A DNA stretch of 64,000 nucleotides from Clostridiales bacterium (GCA_019419865.1 JAHZIG010000001.1:124001-188000); one strand, 5' to 3'; shown: positions 18,385 through 27,848, numbered from the stretch's first letter. Notes: generated by a model not told the origin, from the letters alone. Translations and numbers: made by a program.

Positions 18385-19076
18385 ATAGTATAAGGTTGCT
18401 GCGCCATGATGAAATTGAATGCAGAGTAGGTATGATCAATGAAAAAGGGCTTTCATTGCTGTTGTATAAAGATGCCAGAGCCGATATGAAAATACTCGAT
18501 GAGATATACGGTCCTATGAATTGGCAAAGAAAGCATGAACTCATCGGAGATAACTTGTATTGTGTTATAAGTATTTGGGACGAAGAGAAAAAGCAATGGA
18601 TTTCCAAGATGGATGTTGGCACCGAAAGCTATACAGAAAAAGCAAAAGGACAAGCTTCTGACAGCTTCAAAAGAGCTTGTGTGTCGATAGGTATAGGCAG
18701 AGAGCTGTATAGCGCGCCGTTCATATGGATACCTGCGTCCAGAACAGTTATCCAAAAACGTGGGGATAAGTTTTGCACAAACGATAGATTTTCAGTGCAA
18801 AAAATATCATATAATAACAACCGTGAAATAACAGGCTTAGTCATCATCAATAAGGACGGCAATATTGTATATGCATTAACAGCACAAAACAAGGCAAAGT
18901 CCGATTTTGAAATATCGGATAGAATTAATGCAATAAACAGTGAGCTTGAACGCACAGGAGTCACATTAGAAGCTGTATTGAAACATTATGGCATCGGCAG
19001 CATTGAGGATATGACGCCCGCCATATACAATAACGCTATCAGCAGCTTGCGTAAGATGAAAAATAAAGCAGCATAA
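18381..19076 (+). CDS. Rad52/Rad22-type single-strand annealing protein
   Basis: 231 residues. The N-terminal 150 residues match the Rad52 annealing fold as found in Firmicutes phages: an early helix, LDEIYGPMNWQRKHE, the DVGTES strand, and AKGQASDSFKRACVSIGIGREL. Such proteins anneal complementary single strands produced by a 5'-3' exonuclease, here the YqaJ protein. The C-terminal 60 residues form a small helical domain. The ATG at 18381 has GGAGGT six bases upstream; the ATG at 18375 is too close. Confidence 0.85.
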   Translation: MNSIRLLRHDEIECRVGMINEKGLSLLLYKDARADMKILDEIYGPMNWQRKHELIGDNLYCVISIWDEEKKQWISKMDVGTESYTEKAKGQASDSFKRACVSIGIGRELYSAPFIWIPASRTVIQKRGDKFCTNDRFSVQKISYNNNREITGLVIINKDGNIVYALTAQNKAKSDFEISDRINAINSELERTGVTLEAVLKHYGIGSIEDMTPAIYNNAISSLRKMKNKAA

Positions 19077-19081
19077 ACTAT

Positions 19082-19127
19082 AATAGGACAGTACGGTGAA
19101 TAGCACCAACTGTCCTATTTATTTTTT
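19082..19127 (+). terminator. Rho-independent terminator of the recombination operon
   Basis: A perfect 11-bp stem (19082-19092 with 19109-19119), a 16-nt loop, then TATTTTTT. Confidence 0.75.
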
Positions 19128-19161
19128 GATTTCAATACGACCATTTTATACCAAAATATGT

Positions 19162-19182
19162 CCTGAAATTAAGTATTTCAAG
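19162..19182. repeat. Left 21-nt near-palindrome flanking the second integrase
   Basis: CCTGAAATTAAGTATTTCAAG; its reverse complement matches 20483-20503 at 20 of 21 positions. It is followed by a small hairpin with GCGA/TCGC arms. Confidence 0.6.
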
Positions 19183-19372
19183 ATGATTGCGAAAATCGCA
19201 TAATTGCTACATTTTCAGCCATTATACCACAAAACCTAACACAATATTTCATGAAAATATTGTAACATATATAATGTCTTATGTCAAGTATTTATGCGGT
19301 TTTTGCGTATTGGGGATATATGAGTATCTCTAATTTACCGTCAAAATTATGGTCAAAGCAAGGAGGTGCGTC

Positions 19373-20431
19373 ATGGCACGCAGAGGTGAAAATATTTATA
19401 AAAGAAAAGATGGTCGTTATGAAGGGCGATACATATGTAATTATGATGTTTTCGGTAAGGCAAAGTATAGGTCTGTTTATGCGCACAGCTACGCCGAAGT
19501 AAAGGAAAAGTTACGAATTTTAAAATCGGGAATAGAGCAAAATGGACGAAAAACCAATTTAACCGTATCTGACTGGATGAAGATTTGGCTTAACGGCAGA
19601 CAAGATATAAAACTGTCCACAAAACAACTATACCAAAGGACTATTAATAATCATATAAATCCGAAGTTAGGTAAATTTCAGTTGCAAAATCTCAATGCTG
19701 ACGTAATACAGCTGTTTGTTTCGTCTTTACAGTGTGCACCTGCCACAACAAAGCTTATTTTTGCGGTTTTAAAGCTTGCATTGAAAGCAGCACAAAGCAA
19801 AAATCTGATTTCAAATATATATTCCGAAGTGGAATTACCAAAAAAAGATCAAAAAAATTTGAAGATCCTTTCCCTCTCGGAACAATATAGATTGGAAAGC
19901 GTTCTCTTATATCCAAATGACATCGGTGTGCTAATATGTCTATACACAGGAATACGTATAGGCGAGCTATGCGCTTTAAAGTGGGAGAATATCGACTTTG
20001 AAAAAGCCCAGCTTAATGTTTGCGGCACACAGTCGAGAATAAACGGTAAGCTTGTAATTACCCCTCCTAAAAGCAAATCATCCATACGTACAATCCCGAT
20101 TCCTGATATTTTGCTTGGTAAGCTTAAGGAAACTAAAAAAACAGGTGACTTTGTACTTCATTCCCCAAGAGGTATGATGGATGTACGCTCATACAGCAGA
20201 TATTTCAAAGGGATTCTAAAAAGAGCAGGCTTGAATGACATCAAATTCCATTCACTTCGTCATAATTTTGCCACTCGTGCTTTAGAAGTGGGGATGGATT
20301 ATAAAACATTAAGTGAAATATTAGGTCATGCTTCTGTAAAAACCACAATGGATTTATATGTTCATCCTTTGGATGAGCACAAAAGGGTACAGATGGACAA
20401 GCTGAATAAAATCTATTCGCCGTCAAAATAA
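19373..20431 (+). CDS. Second tyrosine recombinase
   Basis: A 352-residue phage/ICE-type integrase. The N-terminal domain ([19 protein letters not shown]) is the AP2-like arm-binding domain. The catalytic residues are Arg in [12 protein letters not shown], His and Arg in [11 protein letters not shown], His in LGHAS, and Tyr in MDLYVHP. It differs clearly from the integrase at 9736 and is shorter. The frame opens at 19349, but the ATG at 19373 has AAGGAGGT. The gene has no accompanying cargo and is flanked by two inverted 21-nt near-palindromes, so it may be a remnant of, or a minimal, nested element. Confidence 0.9.
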   Translation: MARRGENIYKRKDGRYEGRYICNYDVFGKAKYRSVYAHSYAEVKEKLRILKSGIEQNGRKTNLTVSDWMKIWLNGRQDIKLSTKQLYQRTINNHINPKLGKFQLQNLNADVIQLFVSSLQCAPATTKLIFAVLKLALKAAQSKNLISNIYSEVELPKKDQKNLKILSLSEQYRLESVLLYPNDIGVLICLYTGIRIGELCALKWENIDFEKAQLNVCGTQSRINGKLVITPPKSKSSIRTIPIPDILLGKLKETKKTGDFVLHSPRGMMDVRSYSRYFKGILKRAGLNDIKFHSLRHNFATRALEVGMDYKTLSEILGHASVKTTMDLYVHPLDEHKRVQMDKLNKIYSPSK

Positions 20432-20482
20432 ACCGTCATGATTTGACAAAACCATATAAATAGAGGTTTATTGGGCACTTGT

Positions 20483-20503
20483 CTTGAAATACTTAATTTC
20501 AAG
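20483..20503. repeat. Right 21-nt near-palindrome flanking the second integrase
   Basis: CTTGAAATACTTAATTTCAAG, the inverted partner of 19162-19182. It is followed by a hairpin with GCAGC/GCTGC arms, the same layout as on the left. Confidence 0.6.
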
Positions 20504-20648
20504 ATAGCAGCCTAAGCTGCGAATTTCTATATCTATTATAGCTTAATTAACTAATAAGGGGAATAGCTATGCAAGATTTTTATTAAATAATAAAACCTTT
20601 TTTAAACGATAAAACAAATCATATATGTAATCACGGAAGGAGTAATTT

Positions 20649-21506
20649 ATGAAATGTATAAATTGCAGCAACGAGTTTAAAGGGAATTTCTGTCCATACT
20701 GTGGTGCAAAGGCATCGGACATAAAGCCGACAGAGCAAAAACAGGAGCATAAATCTCAAAGCAAATCTGAATGTAATTCAGCTGAAATACCAAAGGCGAG
20801 TGAACTTTTCAAGTATGCTGCCGATTCATATATCAACCGGCGCTTTAAGCTCATTTGGATCGGCGCTGTCGGTTCAGCTATTTTTATGATGGCAGTAGGA
20901 ATGATAGGCTACGGCATCGGCATGATGATATTAGGCATACTGCTTATGCCGTTCATGCTTAAAAGGTACAAAAAATGGATGATATATGCGTTGGTTTTTA
21001 TTGCAATTCTCTATGCCGCATGGGTCGCAGTTGAATGGGAGAGCAGATCCGGAGAAGATGCGACAACACCAAGCTTTACACAAACGGAAACCGTTGAAAC
21101 TAACGATCAGGGGTCTGATAACGGTATGCAAAGTTCAATTGACACATTCAGCCGACAAACCGATACGACTGCAGCAACGTCCGAACCTTCAGACATACCG
21201 TCACAGGAACCTAGTACTGCTGTTTCTTCACAAACAGAGTACATAATTCCGGATTCTGACGTGATAGAGATCGATATCGGTTATTTGCGAGGTCTTACAG
21301 AAGAAGAGCTTATGATAGCGCGAAACGAGATATATGCGCGTCACGGACGCGAGTTTCAGCTTGAATGGCTGCAGGAGTATTTTAACTCCTGCTCATGGTA
21401 TACCGCAAACCCAAATTATAATTATGACAACGAAGACAGTATGCTGAACGCTGTCGAACTGCACAATGTAAAAGTTATTGCGGACTATGAAAACAGTTTT
21501 AAATAA
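20649..21506 (+). CDS. Zinc-ribbon membrane protein with C-terminal YARHG domain
   Basis: 285 residues. The N-terminal zinc ribbon has two CxxC pairs (C-I-N-C and C-P-Y-C). After a charged linker come two or three hydrophobic segments (about residues 70-130), then a Ser/Thr-rich linker and a YARHG domain (about 215-285; IARNEIYARHGREF), which is extracytoplasmic in its relatives. YARHG domains occur in surface or signalling proteins and their ligand is unknown. The ribbon would be cytoplasmic. The ATG has GGAAGGAG. First of three related genes. Confidence 0.8.
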   Translation: MKCINCSNEFKGNFCPYCGAKASDIKPTEQKQEHKSQSKSECNSAEIPKASELFKYAADSYINRRFKLIWIGAVGSAIFMMAVGMIGYGIGMMILGILLMPFMLKRYKKWMIYALVFIAILYAAWVAVEWESRSGEDATTPSFTQTETVETNDQGSDNGMQSSIDTFSRQTDTTAATSEPSDIPSQEPSTAVSSQTEYIIPDSDVIEIDIGYLRGLTEEELMIARNEIYARHGREFQLEWLQEYFNSCSWYTANPNYNYDNEDSMLNAVELHNVKVIADYENSFK

Positions 21507-21539
21507 AAAATCAAAAAAATATTGATCGGAGGATAAATT

Positions 21540-22757
21540 ATGTATTGTAGTAATTGCGGCAATAAAGTTGAAGGAAAGTTTTGCTCAAATTGCGGAATGA
21601 AAATGGAGGAGACACCTGCCACAGAAAGCACGTCAGAGCTTGATTCTGATACCGTTGCTGCGACTGAAATGCAGATCATGTATTGCAGTAATTGCGGCAG
21701 TAGGCTTGAGGGAAAGTTCTGTGCTAACTGCGGAGCAAAAGCGGAAGTGCCGTCTGCCGCAGAAGATCCATCGGATCACGAACAGAACGCCGATGATAAA
21801 AAGGACAATAAAAATTCAGCAGCAAATAAACCAAGAAAGAAAAAAGATTTTGCGACATTGTATTGGGATACCAGATTTAAATTCTTATTTATTTGCATAT
21901 TGATAGCTGGAATTGCTATGTGTGTTATGGGATATATCATATGCGGTATCATAATGCTTATACTTGGAGTGCTGCTCTCACCGCCTATTGCTAAGAAATA
22001 TAACAAACGGCTGTTTTGGGTCTTTATGGCACTTGCGATACTAGATGCCGCATTGGCGGCAACACTCATGGAAAGTGATGAGCAGAATCACGGCAGCTCT
22101 GACACACAGATCACACAAAGCGCAGGGTTCGACGAGAAGTGGTATAATACATACCGCTATTTCACTACAGGCGAATCCGGTACGCGAAACACTATGGAAT
22201 TATATCTCAGTAATGATGTGTATTTAGAGGTAGCATTAGGCGGAATTACAGAGTTCGGTTTATCACCTGATGAGTACACAGAAGTCAGCAACGGTGGTTA
22301 TCAGTATATCTCTGATGATCAAAACTATCAGCTGACTTATTATCCGGAGGATAATAACCGTATTGAATTGGTCTTTGCAAAGGGAGTATTGAATTATTAT
22401 CCTGCTTCCCCTGAAGAAATAAAAGAGTTGGAGGGAATATTGACCGGCAACTCATTAGAAATTGATGTGAATTCTGTCACTACAGAAACAAACAGTTTTG
22501 GATATAGTTATGTTATTGTCAATTGTAGTATTACAAATATATCGAATTCACCGCAAGATATAAATTTTGCGGTAGAACTAGATAACAACGGTGTTTTAAC
22601 AATGGGATATACTCATGATTATTTGGGAAAAACGTTAAGTTCCGGTGCAACAGCAAATGCGAGTTTAGAATTTGAAGTACAAGAAAGCGATTTGCAAAAT
22701 GTAAAGAATATGAAACTAGTGCTTGACGGCGAAGAATTATCGTTACAGTATTTTTGA
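21540..22757 (+). CDS. Double zinc-ribbon membrane protein
   Basis: 405 residues. Two zinc ribbons in tandem (each with C-S-N-C and C-x-N-C pairs, about 1-20 and 43-66) suggest an internal duplication. A hydrophobic region (about 115-180) has the same pattern as in the preceding protein, including a conserved short cytoplasmic KKYNKR loop. The rest is extracytoplasmic; the last 100 residues form a beta-rich domain (YVIVNCSITNISNSPQDINF) like FxLYD-type domains. Function unknown. It follows the preceding gene by 33 bases with a GGAGG site, so it is probably co-transcribed. Confidence 0.78.
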   Translation: MYCSNCGNKVEGKFCSNCGMKMEETPATESTSELDSDTVAATEMQIMYCSNCGSRLEGKFCANCGAKAEVPSAAEDPSDHEQNADDKKDNKNSAANKPRKKKDFATLYWDTRFKFLFICILIAGIAMCVMGYIICGIIMLILGVLLSPPIAKKYNKRLFWVFMALAILDAALAATLMESDEQNHGSSDTQITQSAGFDEKWYNTYRYFTTGESGTRNTMELYLSNDVYLEVALGGITEFGLSPDEYTEVSNGGYQYISDDQNYQLTYYPEDNNRIELVFAKGVLNYYPASPEEIKELEGILTGNSLEIDVNSVTTETNSFGYSYVIVNCSITNISNSPQDINFAVELDNNGVLTMGYTHDYLGKTLSSGATANASLEFEVQESDLQNVKNMKLVLDGEELSLQYF

Positions 22758-22972
22758 TTAAATGATTCGCAATGAGGACAATATTCAATGTATTAACTGC
22801 GGACATAATTTTTTGGGGCAGTAACATTTTGCAGTAAATGAGTATGCAAAATGGATGACCCAATAAAACAAGTCTACTTTAGCTATAAAATATCAACTAC
22901 ACCATCAGGTCAATGGTTTTTTCGATACAGTTTATTGCAAAACTAAATTTAAAATCATATGGAGGAATCAAT

Positions 22973-23917
22973 ATGAAATGTACTAATTGCGGAAATGAAT
23001 TTGAAGGAAATTTTTGTACTAATTGCGGTGCAAAAGCAGAAAGTGGAAGCGTGCCGTCAGAAAATATACAAACAGTTATTGAAAGCAATGGAGCAAACGG
23101 AGACACTGGAGTAAACGCATCTATCAGCAACGCTGCGGCTGAAAAAGCTGATTCGGAAGGAGGCGGGATATTCTCAAAACTTTTTGATTTTGCTTTTCTG
23201 ATCGTCATTACTGTTTTAATGGTCAAGTTTGATATTGGTGTTGGCTGGATCATTGGTTACTGGATATTCTCGCTTATTGAATTTGGAGCAGATATATTTC
23301 TTGACGAAGAAAAGGGCTTATGTGCAGCAGTAAAATGTCTCGCGGGGATATTTGATGTTCTCTTAATGATACGAATAGGAGTAAGCGTAGGGATAATGCT
23401 TCTGTACCTTGTGATAATGATAGCCCACACGATTCTGGAATACAAGAAACATGCTCTTGCGAGACCTGCTGAAATTGTATCGTGGGTGTTGGGATTGATC
23501 ATACTCTTCCAGCTTTATAACATATATCAGGACTATCAATATGCAAATACGGTAAAGGAATATCAATATGCAACAGGAGTGACCTACGGGGATCTGCTCG
23601 GCTGCATATCTAATGATGTGAGATGGGAATGTACCGATCGGGAACGCTTTAACATAGCGGGCGATGGTACATACGATGCTGTTGTCAGAGTGCGTGGCGA
23701 TGTGGAAAAGCTTGCGGAAACGATGAGCGATGTCGATCCTGATGCCGAATACATGATACAGTTTTATGTAGAGAAACAGGACGCCGAGCGCGTCACACCG
23801 GTCGAAATGGAAGTATATGCGTATAGTCAAACAACGACGTCGACCGGAGAGGATATAGATGATTTTTTATCATGGCTATATATGCGCAATTTCTTCGGGC
23901 AAATCTTAGCTGATTGA
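22973..23917 (+). CDS. Third zinc-ribbon membrane protein
   Basis: 314 residues. The N-terminal zinc ribbon (C-T-N-C and C-T-N-C, then GAKAES) is nearly identical to those of the two preceding genes. Three or four membrane helices lie between about 65 and 185. The C-terminal domain (about 190-314) is extracytoplasmic and unlike those of its neighbours. I do not recognise it. The frame opens at 22913, but the ATG at 22973 has ATGGAGGA correctly spaced. Confidence 0.75.
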   Translation: MKCTNCGNEFEGNFCTNCGAKAESGSVPSENIQTVIESNGANGDTGVNASISNAAAEKADSEGGGIFSKLFDFAFLIVITVLMVKFDIGVGWIIGYWIFSLIEFGADIFLDEEKGLCAAVKCLAGIFDVLLMIRIGVSVGIMLLYLVIMIAHTILEYKKHALARPAEIVSWVLGLIILFQLYNIYQDYQYANTVKEYQYATGVTYGDLLGCISNDVRWECTDRERFNIAGDGTYDAVVRVRGDVEKLAETMSDVDPDAEYMIQFYVEKQDAERVTPVEMEVYAYSQTTTSTGEDIDDFLSWLYMRNFFGQILAD

Positions 23918-23943
23918 TAGCCCTACATCTTAAAAGTATCGTT

Positions 23944-24138
23944 TTATCTGTACAAATCCAACATACTTTTTCGAGCTACATATTCCGTGACGGCGGCTCT
24001 GGGGATTTTCCAGAACCGCCCGATACGGAATGCTTTTATCTCCCCTGAATTCAGCAGCTTATATGCTGTTGTTCTGCCGATCTGCAAAATCTCCTGAAAC
24101 TCTTCTATTGTTATCAAATCATCTTTATAATCACTCAT
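23944..24138 (-). CDS. Excisionase-family helix-turn-helix protein
   Basis: 64 residues of the MerR-like/excisionase DNA-binding family: LITIEEFQEILQIGRTTAYK is the helix-turn-helix, followed by a wing with FRIGRFWKIPRAAV. It is convergent with the third zinc-ribbon gene and divergent from the mobilization genes. It may be an excisionase of a nested element or a small regulator of the mobilization genes next door; I cannot tell which. Confidence 0.8.
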   Translation of the reverse strand: MSDYKDDLITIEEFQEILQIGRTTAYKLLNSGEIKAFRIGRFWKIPRAAVTEYVARKSMLDLYR

Positions 24139-24428
24139 TATTTGAAAACACCTCTTTCAATTGTTTTTATTACCATATTGTTGATAGTGATATTTTTTAC
24201 AAATCATTGAGCAGCACCTGATATTCTTTGGTACTTTGTGTCCACACTATGCGTATCTTGTTATTATATATATAACAAATATATTCATGTATATACAATA
24301 ACATTGTTTTATAATATTTATAAATACTGTATAATGTAAAATATACTTAATAAGATACTGTATGATATTCAGTAATATTTCATGATAGTTATAACATTTG
24401 AATAAAAATCTTAGGAGGCTATACTATC
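24139..24428. promoter_or_regulatory. Candidate oriT and promoter region upstream of the mobilization genes
   Basis: About 290 very AT-rich bases between the HTH gene and the mobC-like gene. It contains an inverted repeat TTGTTAT/ATAACAA (24258-24278) next to a GTGTCCACAC tract. Relaxase genes usually lie beside their oriT, which carries inverted repeats and a nick site, so this is where I would expect it. No nick site can be named from the sequence alone. Confidence 0.4.
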
Positions 24429-24725
24429 ATGGATAACACCAAAAGAAATATAATACAAAAGGTGCGACTCTCACAGACTGAGCAGACTGTGCTGATGACC
24501 AATTACAAAAAAAGCAATGCAAAAAATGTTTCAGAATACATACGAGATAAAATTCTCTCTGATGAGAAACAAACAAATATGTCAAAGGAACAAACCCGGC
24601 ACTGTAAAATAATTTTATCAGGCATATGCAGTTCTTTAAATCAATTGAAAGCCGGAGTTGAACCACAAGCAGCACTTGATAAATTGGAAAAAGGGGTGAA
24701 TGAACTATGTCTGTCGTTAAACTAA
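24429..24725 (+). CDS. MobC-like relaxosome accessory protein
   Basis: 98 residues, basic N-terminus. The pattern (VRLSQTEQTVLMTNYKKSNAKNVSEYIRDKIL) fits the ribbon-helix-helix of MobC-type plasmid mobilization proteins, which bind oriT and help the relaxase. The C-terminal half is helical. The ATG has TTAGGAGG. It overlaps the relaxase gene by 19 bases, the usual coupling of these two genes. Confidence 0.75.
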   Translation: MDNTKRNIIQKVRLSQTEQTVLMTNYKKSNAKNVSEYIRDKILSDEKQTNMSKEQTRHCKIILSGICSSLNQLKAGVEPQAALDKLEKGVNELCLSLN

Positions 24726-25279
24726 TAAATTCCGGGTATAAAAGTCCCGAACAAATGATGAATTTGATAAACTATATTATATCTGACCAAAAGCATAAAA
24801 TCAACGGCATGACTGGCGGTAACATGATTTTAACGGGTACGCCGCAATACATATACGACCAAATGATGTACTTCAAAAACTGTTATAATAAAGCTCACGG
24901 ACGTTTTATGCGGCACATAATAGTGTCTCTTTCTGAATTTGAGAGTCAAAGTATAAATGATTGCACACTTTATCTTATCGCAGCAGAAATATGCAATTTA
25001 TTCCCTGAACATCAATCATTGTTTGCCATACATCACGAAACAGGACGTCCGCATATTCACATTGCACTTAATACAGTTTCTTTTACAGACGGAGCAAAAA
25101 TAAGAATTAATTTAGCGGAAGTAAAGACTGCCATAGGACATATATTTGCAAAGTATGTTTCAGATCAACACATATGCTCGCAGCCTGATACCTGCTTATC
25201 ATTTTATTCTACATACCATCACACTGATAAAATTGGTATGAAATTGCAAGATCTCGGCTCATGCTATTCAATATATTAA
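24707..25279 (+). CDS. Relaxase (mobilization nuclease), minimal form
   Basis: 190 residues. The relaxase motifs are present: the nicking Tyr in NLINYIISDQKH (Tyr23) and the metal-binding histidines in HHETGRPHIHIALN (His110, His116, His118, Asn122). Relaxases cut one strand at oriT and stay linked to its 5' end during conjugal transfer. Most MobA-type relaxases are 300-600 residues long because of extra C-terminal helicase, primase or coiled-coil domains; this one stops right after the nuclease core. It is either a minimal relaxase or a truncated one. Confidence 0.8.
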   Translation: MSVVKLINSGYKSPEQMMNLINYIISDQKHKINGMTGGNMILTGTPQYIYDQMMYFKNCYNKAHGRFMRHIIVSLSEFESQSINDCTLYLIAAEICNLFPEHQSLFAIHHETGRPHIHIALNTVSFTDGAKIRINLAEVKTAIGHIFAKYVSDQHICSQPDTCLSFYSTYHHTDKIGMKLQDLGSCYSIY

Positions 25280-25290
25280 TCTGAAATTAA

Positions 25291-25319
25291 TTGACTTTTG
25301 CAGCAGACTTTGATATAAT
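25291..25319 (+). promoter_or_regulatory. Promoter of rhuM
   Basis: TTGACT (25291-25296), 17-bp spacer, TATAAT (25314-25319), about 37 bases before the rhuM ATG. Confidence 0.75.
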
Positions 25320-25355
25320 ATTTTTAGTAAGTTAACGACGGAAAGGCGATATGAT

Positions 25356-26405
25356 ATGGCAGAAAAGAAAACGCAAATAAGGAATAGCACCGTTGATTTT
25401 TTGGTATTCACAAGAGATTCCGGAGAAGAAGGCATTGAAGTCAGAGTACAGGACGGTAATGTATGGCTGACGCAAAAAGCTATCAGTGAGCTTTTTGAGG
25501 TTGACAGGAGCGTGGTAACAAAGCATTTAAAAAATGTTTTTGAAAGCGGTGAGCTTAGAGAAAATTCAGTTTGTGCAAAATTTGCACAAACTGCGGACGA
25601 CGGAAAAACTTATCAGTATAAATTCTATTCGCTGCCCGCTATCATTGCTGTCGGTTATCGTATCAACTCCACAAGAGCTACGCAGTTTCGCCAGTGGGCT
25701 ACAAGGGTTTTAGATGCTTTTGCAAAGCAGGGATATGTTCTTGATAAGGATAGGCTTATAAACGGACAAATATTTGACGAAGATTATTTTGAGCACCTAA
25801 TATCGGAAATTCAAGAAATACGTGCAAGTGAGCGAAGATTTTATCAAAAAATAACCGATATATATTCTACTGCCGTTGATTATTCTCCGACAAGCAAAAT
25901 CACGCAGGATTTTTTTGCGGAGGTACAAAATAAAATGCACTTTGCCGCCCACGGACACACGGCAGCCGAATTAATAGTTGACCGGGCAGACCACAGAAAA
26001 GAACATATGGGATTAACATCATGGAAAAATGCTCCCGATGGAAAGATTGTTAAAGCTGATGTATCTATTGCAAAAAATTATTTATATCAAAACGAGCTTT
26101 CGGAAATGAACGAAATTGTAACAATGTATCTTGACTATGCCACTCGTCAGGCAAGACGCAGGATCCCAATGACTATGGAGGATTGGGCGAATAAGTTAAA
26201 CGCTTTTCTGAAATTCAACAATGCGGAAGTACTGACGAATAAAGGAACCGTGAAAGCCGAAGTTGCCAAAGCTTTCGCTGAAAGTGAATTTGAAAAATAC
26301 AGAGTTATACAGGATAGATTATACGAAAGTGATTTTGATAAGTTCATCGCTGCCGCAGAAGAAAGCGCAAATATGGAGGGAAACAAAAAAGAGCAAACAG
26401 ATTGA
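25356..26405 (+). CDS. rhuM: RhuM-family protein
   Basis: 349 residues, full length for the family. The N-terminal half (VWLTQKAISELFEVDRSVVTKHLKN, then YSLPAIIAVGYRINSTRATQFRQWA) is the RhuM/KilA-N-like DNA-binding part. The C-terminal half has a conserved Asp/His-rich segment (AELIVDRADHRKEHMG), which resembles a Fic/DOC-like or nuclease-like core. RhuM was first named from a Salmonella pathogenicity island; its action is unknown, and homologues travel on mobile elements, sometimes beside restriction genes. It has its own promoter, and the IS256 copy sits right after it. Confidence 0.85.
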   Translation: MAEKKTQIRNSTVDFLVFTRDSGEEGIEVRVQDGNVWLTQKAISELFEVDRSVVTKHLKNVFESGELRENSVCAKFAQTADDGKTYQYKFYSLPAIIAVGYRINSTRATQFRQWATRVLDAFAKQGYVLDKDRLINGQIFDEDYFEHLISEIQEIRASERRFYQKITDIYSTAVDYSPTSKITQDFFAEVQNKMHFAAHGHTAAELIVDRADHRKEHMGLTSWKNAPDGKIVKADVSIAKNYLYQNELSEMNEIVTMYLDYATRQARRRIPMTMEDWANKLNAFLKFNNAEVLTNKGTVKAEVAKAFAESEFEKYRVIQDRLYESDFDKFIAAAEESANMEGNKKEQTD

Positions 26406-26515
26406 TCGGCTCGTCCGTTATCTTGACATAGCACCACAGCGAGCCTGCGAAAAAAAGTCTGCAAATTTGAAGCCTTCTGTGGTAAAATATAATTAAACCA
26501 CAGGAGGCGTTTTTT

Positions 26516-27739
26516 ATGGCACGAAGAAGAAAATTAACAGAAGGAAAGAAAAACATCATTGCGGGTTTGATAGAAGAATATGATATCAAAACCGCCAATG
26601 ATATTCAGGAAGCCTTAAAAGATCTGTTGGGCGGTACGATCCAAGAGATGCTTGAAGCGGAGCTGAATGAACATTTGGGTTATGAAAGCTACGAGCGCAG
26701 CGATAATCCCGATTATCGCAATGGCACTAAGCCTAAAAAACTTAAAAGCTCATACGGTGAGATCCCTATCGATGTTCCTCAAGACAGAGACGGTGATTTT
26801 GAGCCTAAAGTTGTTCCTAAGCGTAAAAAAGATATCTCAGAGATCGAACAAAAAATCATATCATTGTATGCAAAGGGCTTGACTACACGGCAAATATCTT
26901 CTGTGATAGATGATATATACGGCTTTGAAGTAAGTGACGGTATGGTCAGTGATATTACAGATAAGATCATGCCACAAATAGAGGAATGGCAGAACCGTCC
27001 GTTATCTTCGGTTTATCCGATAGTGTTCATAGATTGTATTCACTTCTCTGTAAGAGATGAACACATAATCAAGAAGCTTGCCGCATACATAATCCTCGGA
27101 GTAAATGCAGACGGATACAAGGAAGTATTAAGCATAACAGTCGGAGAAAATGAGAGTGCTAAATACTGGTTCAGTGTACTTAACAGTCTGAAAAATCGTG
27201 GTGTACAGGATATTTTAGTGCTGTGTGCCGATGGACTTACCGGAATAAAAGAATCCATAGCAACGGCATTTCCTGAAACAGAATATCAAAGATGTATTGT
27301 ACACCAAGTACGTAATACATTGAAGCGAGTAGCGGAAAAAGACAAGAAGACATTTGCAAATGATTTAAAGACGATCTATCATGCACCGGATGAGGCAGCG
27401 GGATACGAACAAATGCAGCGTGTATCTGAAAAGTGGGAGAAAAAATATCCGAACGCAATGAAGCGATGGGAGGATTTCTGGGATTCGCTTACGCCTATGT
27501 TTAAATTCTCGGCAGATGTCCGGAAAGTAATGTACACTACAAATGCAATAGAGAGTCTTAACAGCGCATACAGGCGATTAAACAGCCAACGAAGTGTATT
27601 CCCTACAGTAGCATCCTTGCAGAAAGCACTGTATCTTGCTACATGGGAAGCGACGAAGAAGTGGACAATGCCGCTGCGAAACTGGGGCAAGGTCTATGGG
27701 GAGCTGTCGATCATGTACGAGGGCAGGATGCCCGAATGA
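26516..27739 (+). CDS. IS256-family (MULE) transposase
   Basis: 407 residues, full length, so potentially active. The N-terminal part has ALKDLLGGTIQEMLEAELNEHLGY, typical of IS256 transposases. The DDE catalytic core shows Asp in VFIDCIHF, Asp in LCADGLTGI followed by the family signature RCIVHQVRN, and Glu in TTNAIESLN. It cuts and pastes, or copies, the IS. The ATG has a GGAGG site. It lies between rhuM and marR. Confidence 0.95.
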   Translation: MARRRKLTEGKKNIIAGLIEEYDIKTANDIQEALKDLLGGTIQEMLEAELNEHLGYESYERSDNPDYRNGTKPKKLKSSYGEIPIDVPQDRDGDFEPKVVPKRKKDISEIEQKIISLYAKGLTTRQISSVIDDIYGFEVSDGMVSDITDKIMPQIEEWQNRPLSSVYPIVFIDCIHFSVRDEHIIKKLAAYIILGVNADGYKEVLSITVGENESAKYWFSVLNSLKNRGVQDILVLCADGLTGIKESIATAFPETEYQRCIVHQVRNTLKRVAEKDKKTFANDLKTIYHAPDEAAGYEQMQRVSEKWEKKYPNAMKRWEDFWDSLTPMFKFSADVRKVMYTTNAIESLNSAYRRLNSQRSVFPTVASLQKALYLATWEATKKWTMPLRNWGKVYGELSIMYEGRMPE

Positions 27740-27848
27740 TTAGTATCACAAAAATACCGTCACATCAAGGGTTTACGCAGCAAGCTGCTTCAAAGAACGC
27801 CCTGACGGGCGCCCTTGACATGCCGGAATTTTTATGATATATTGTAGA

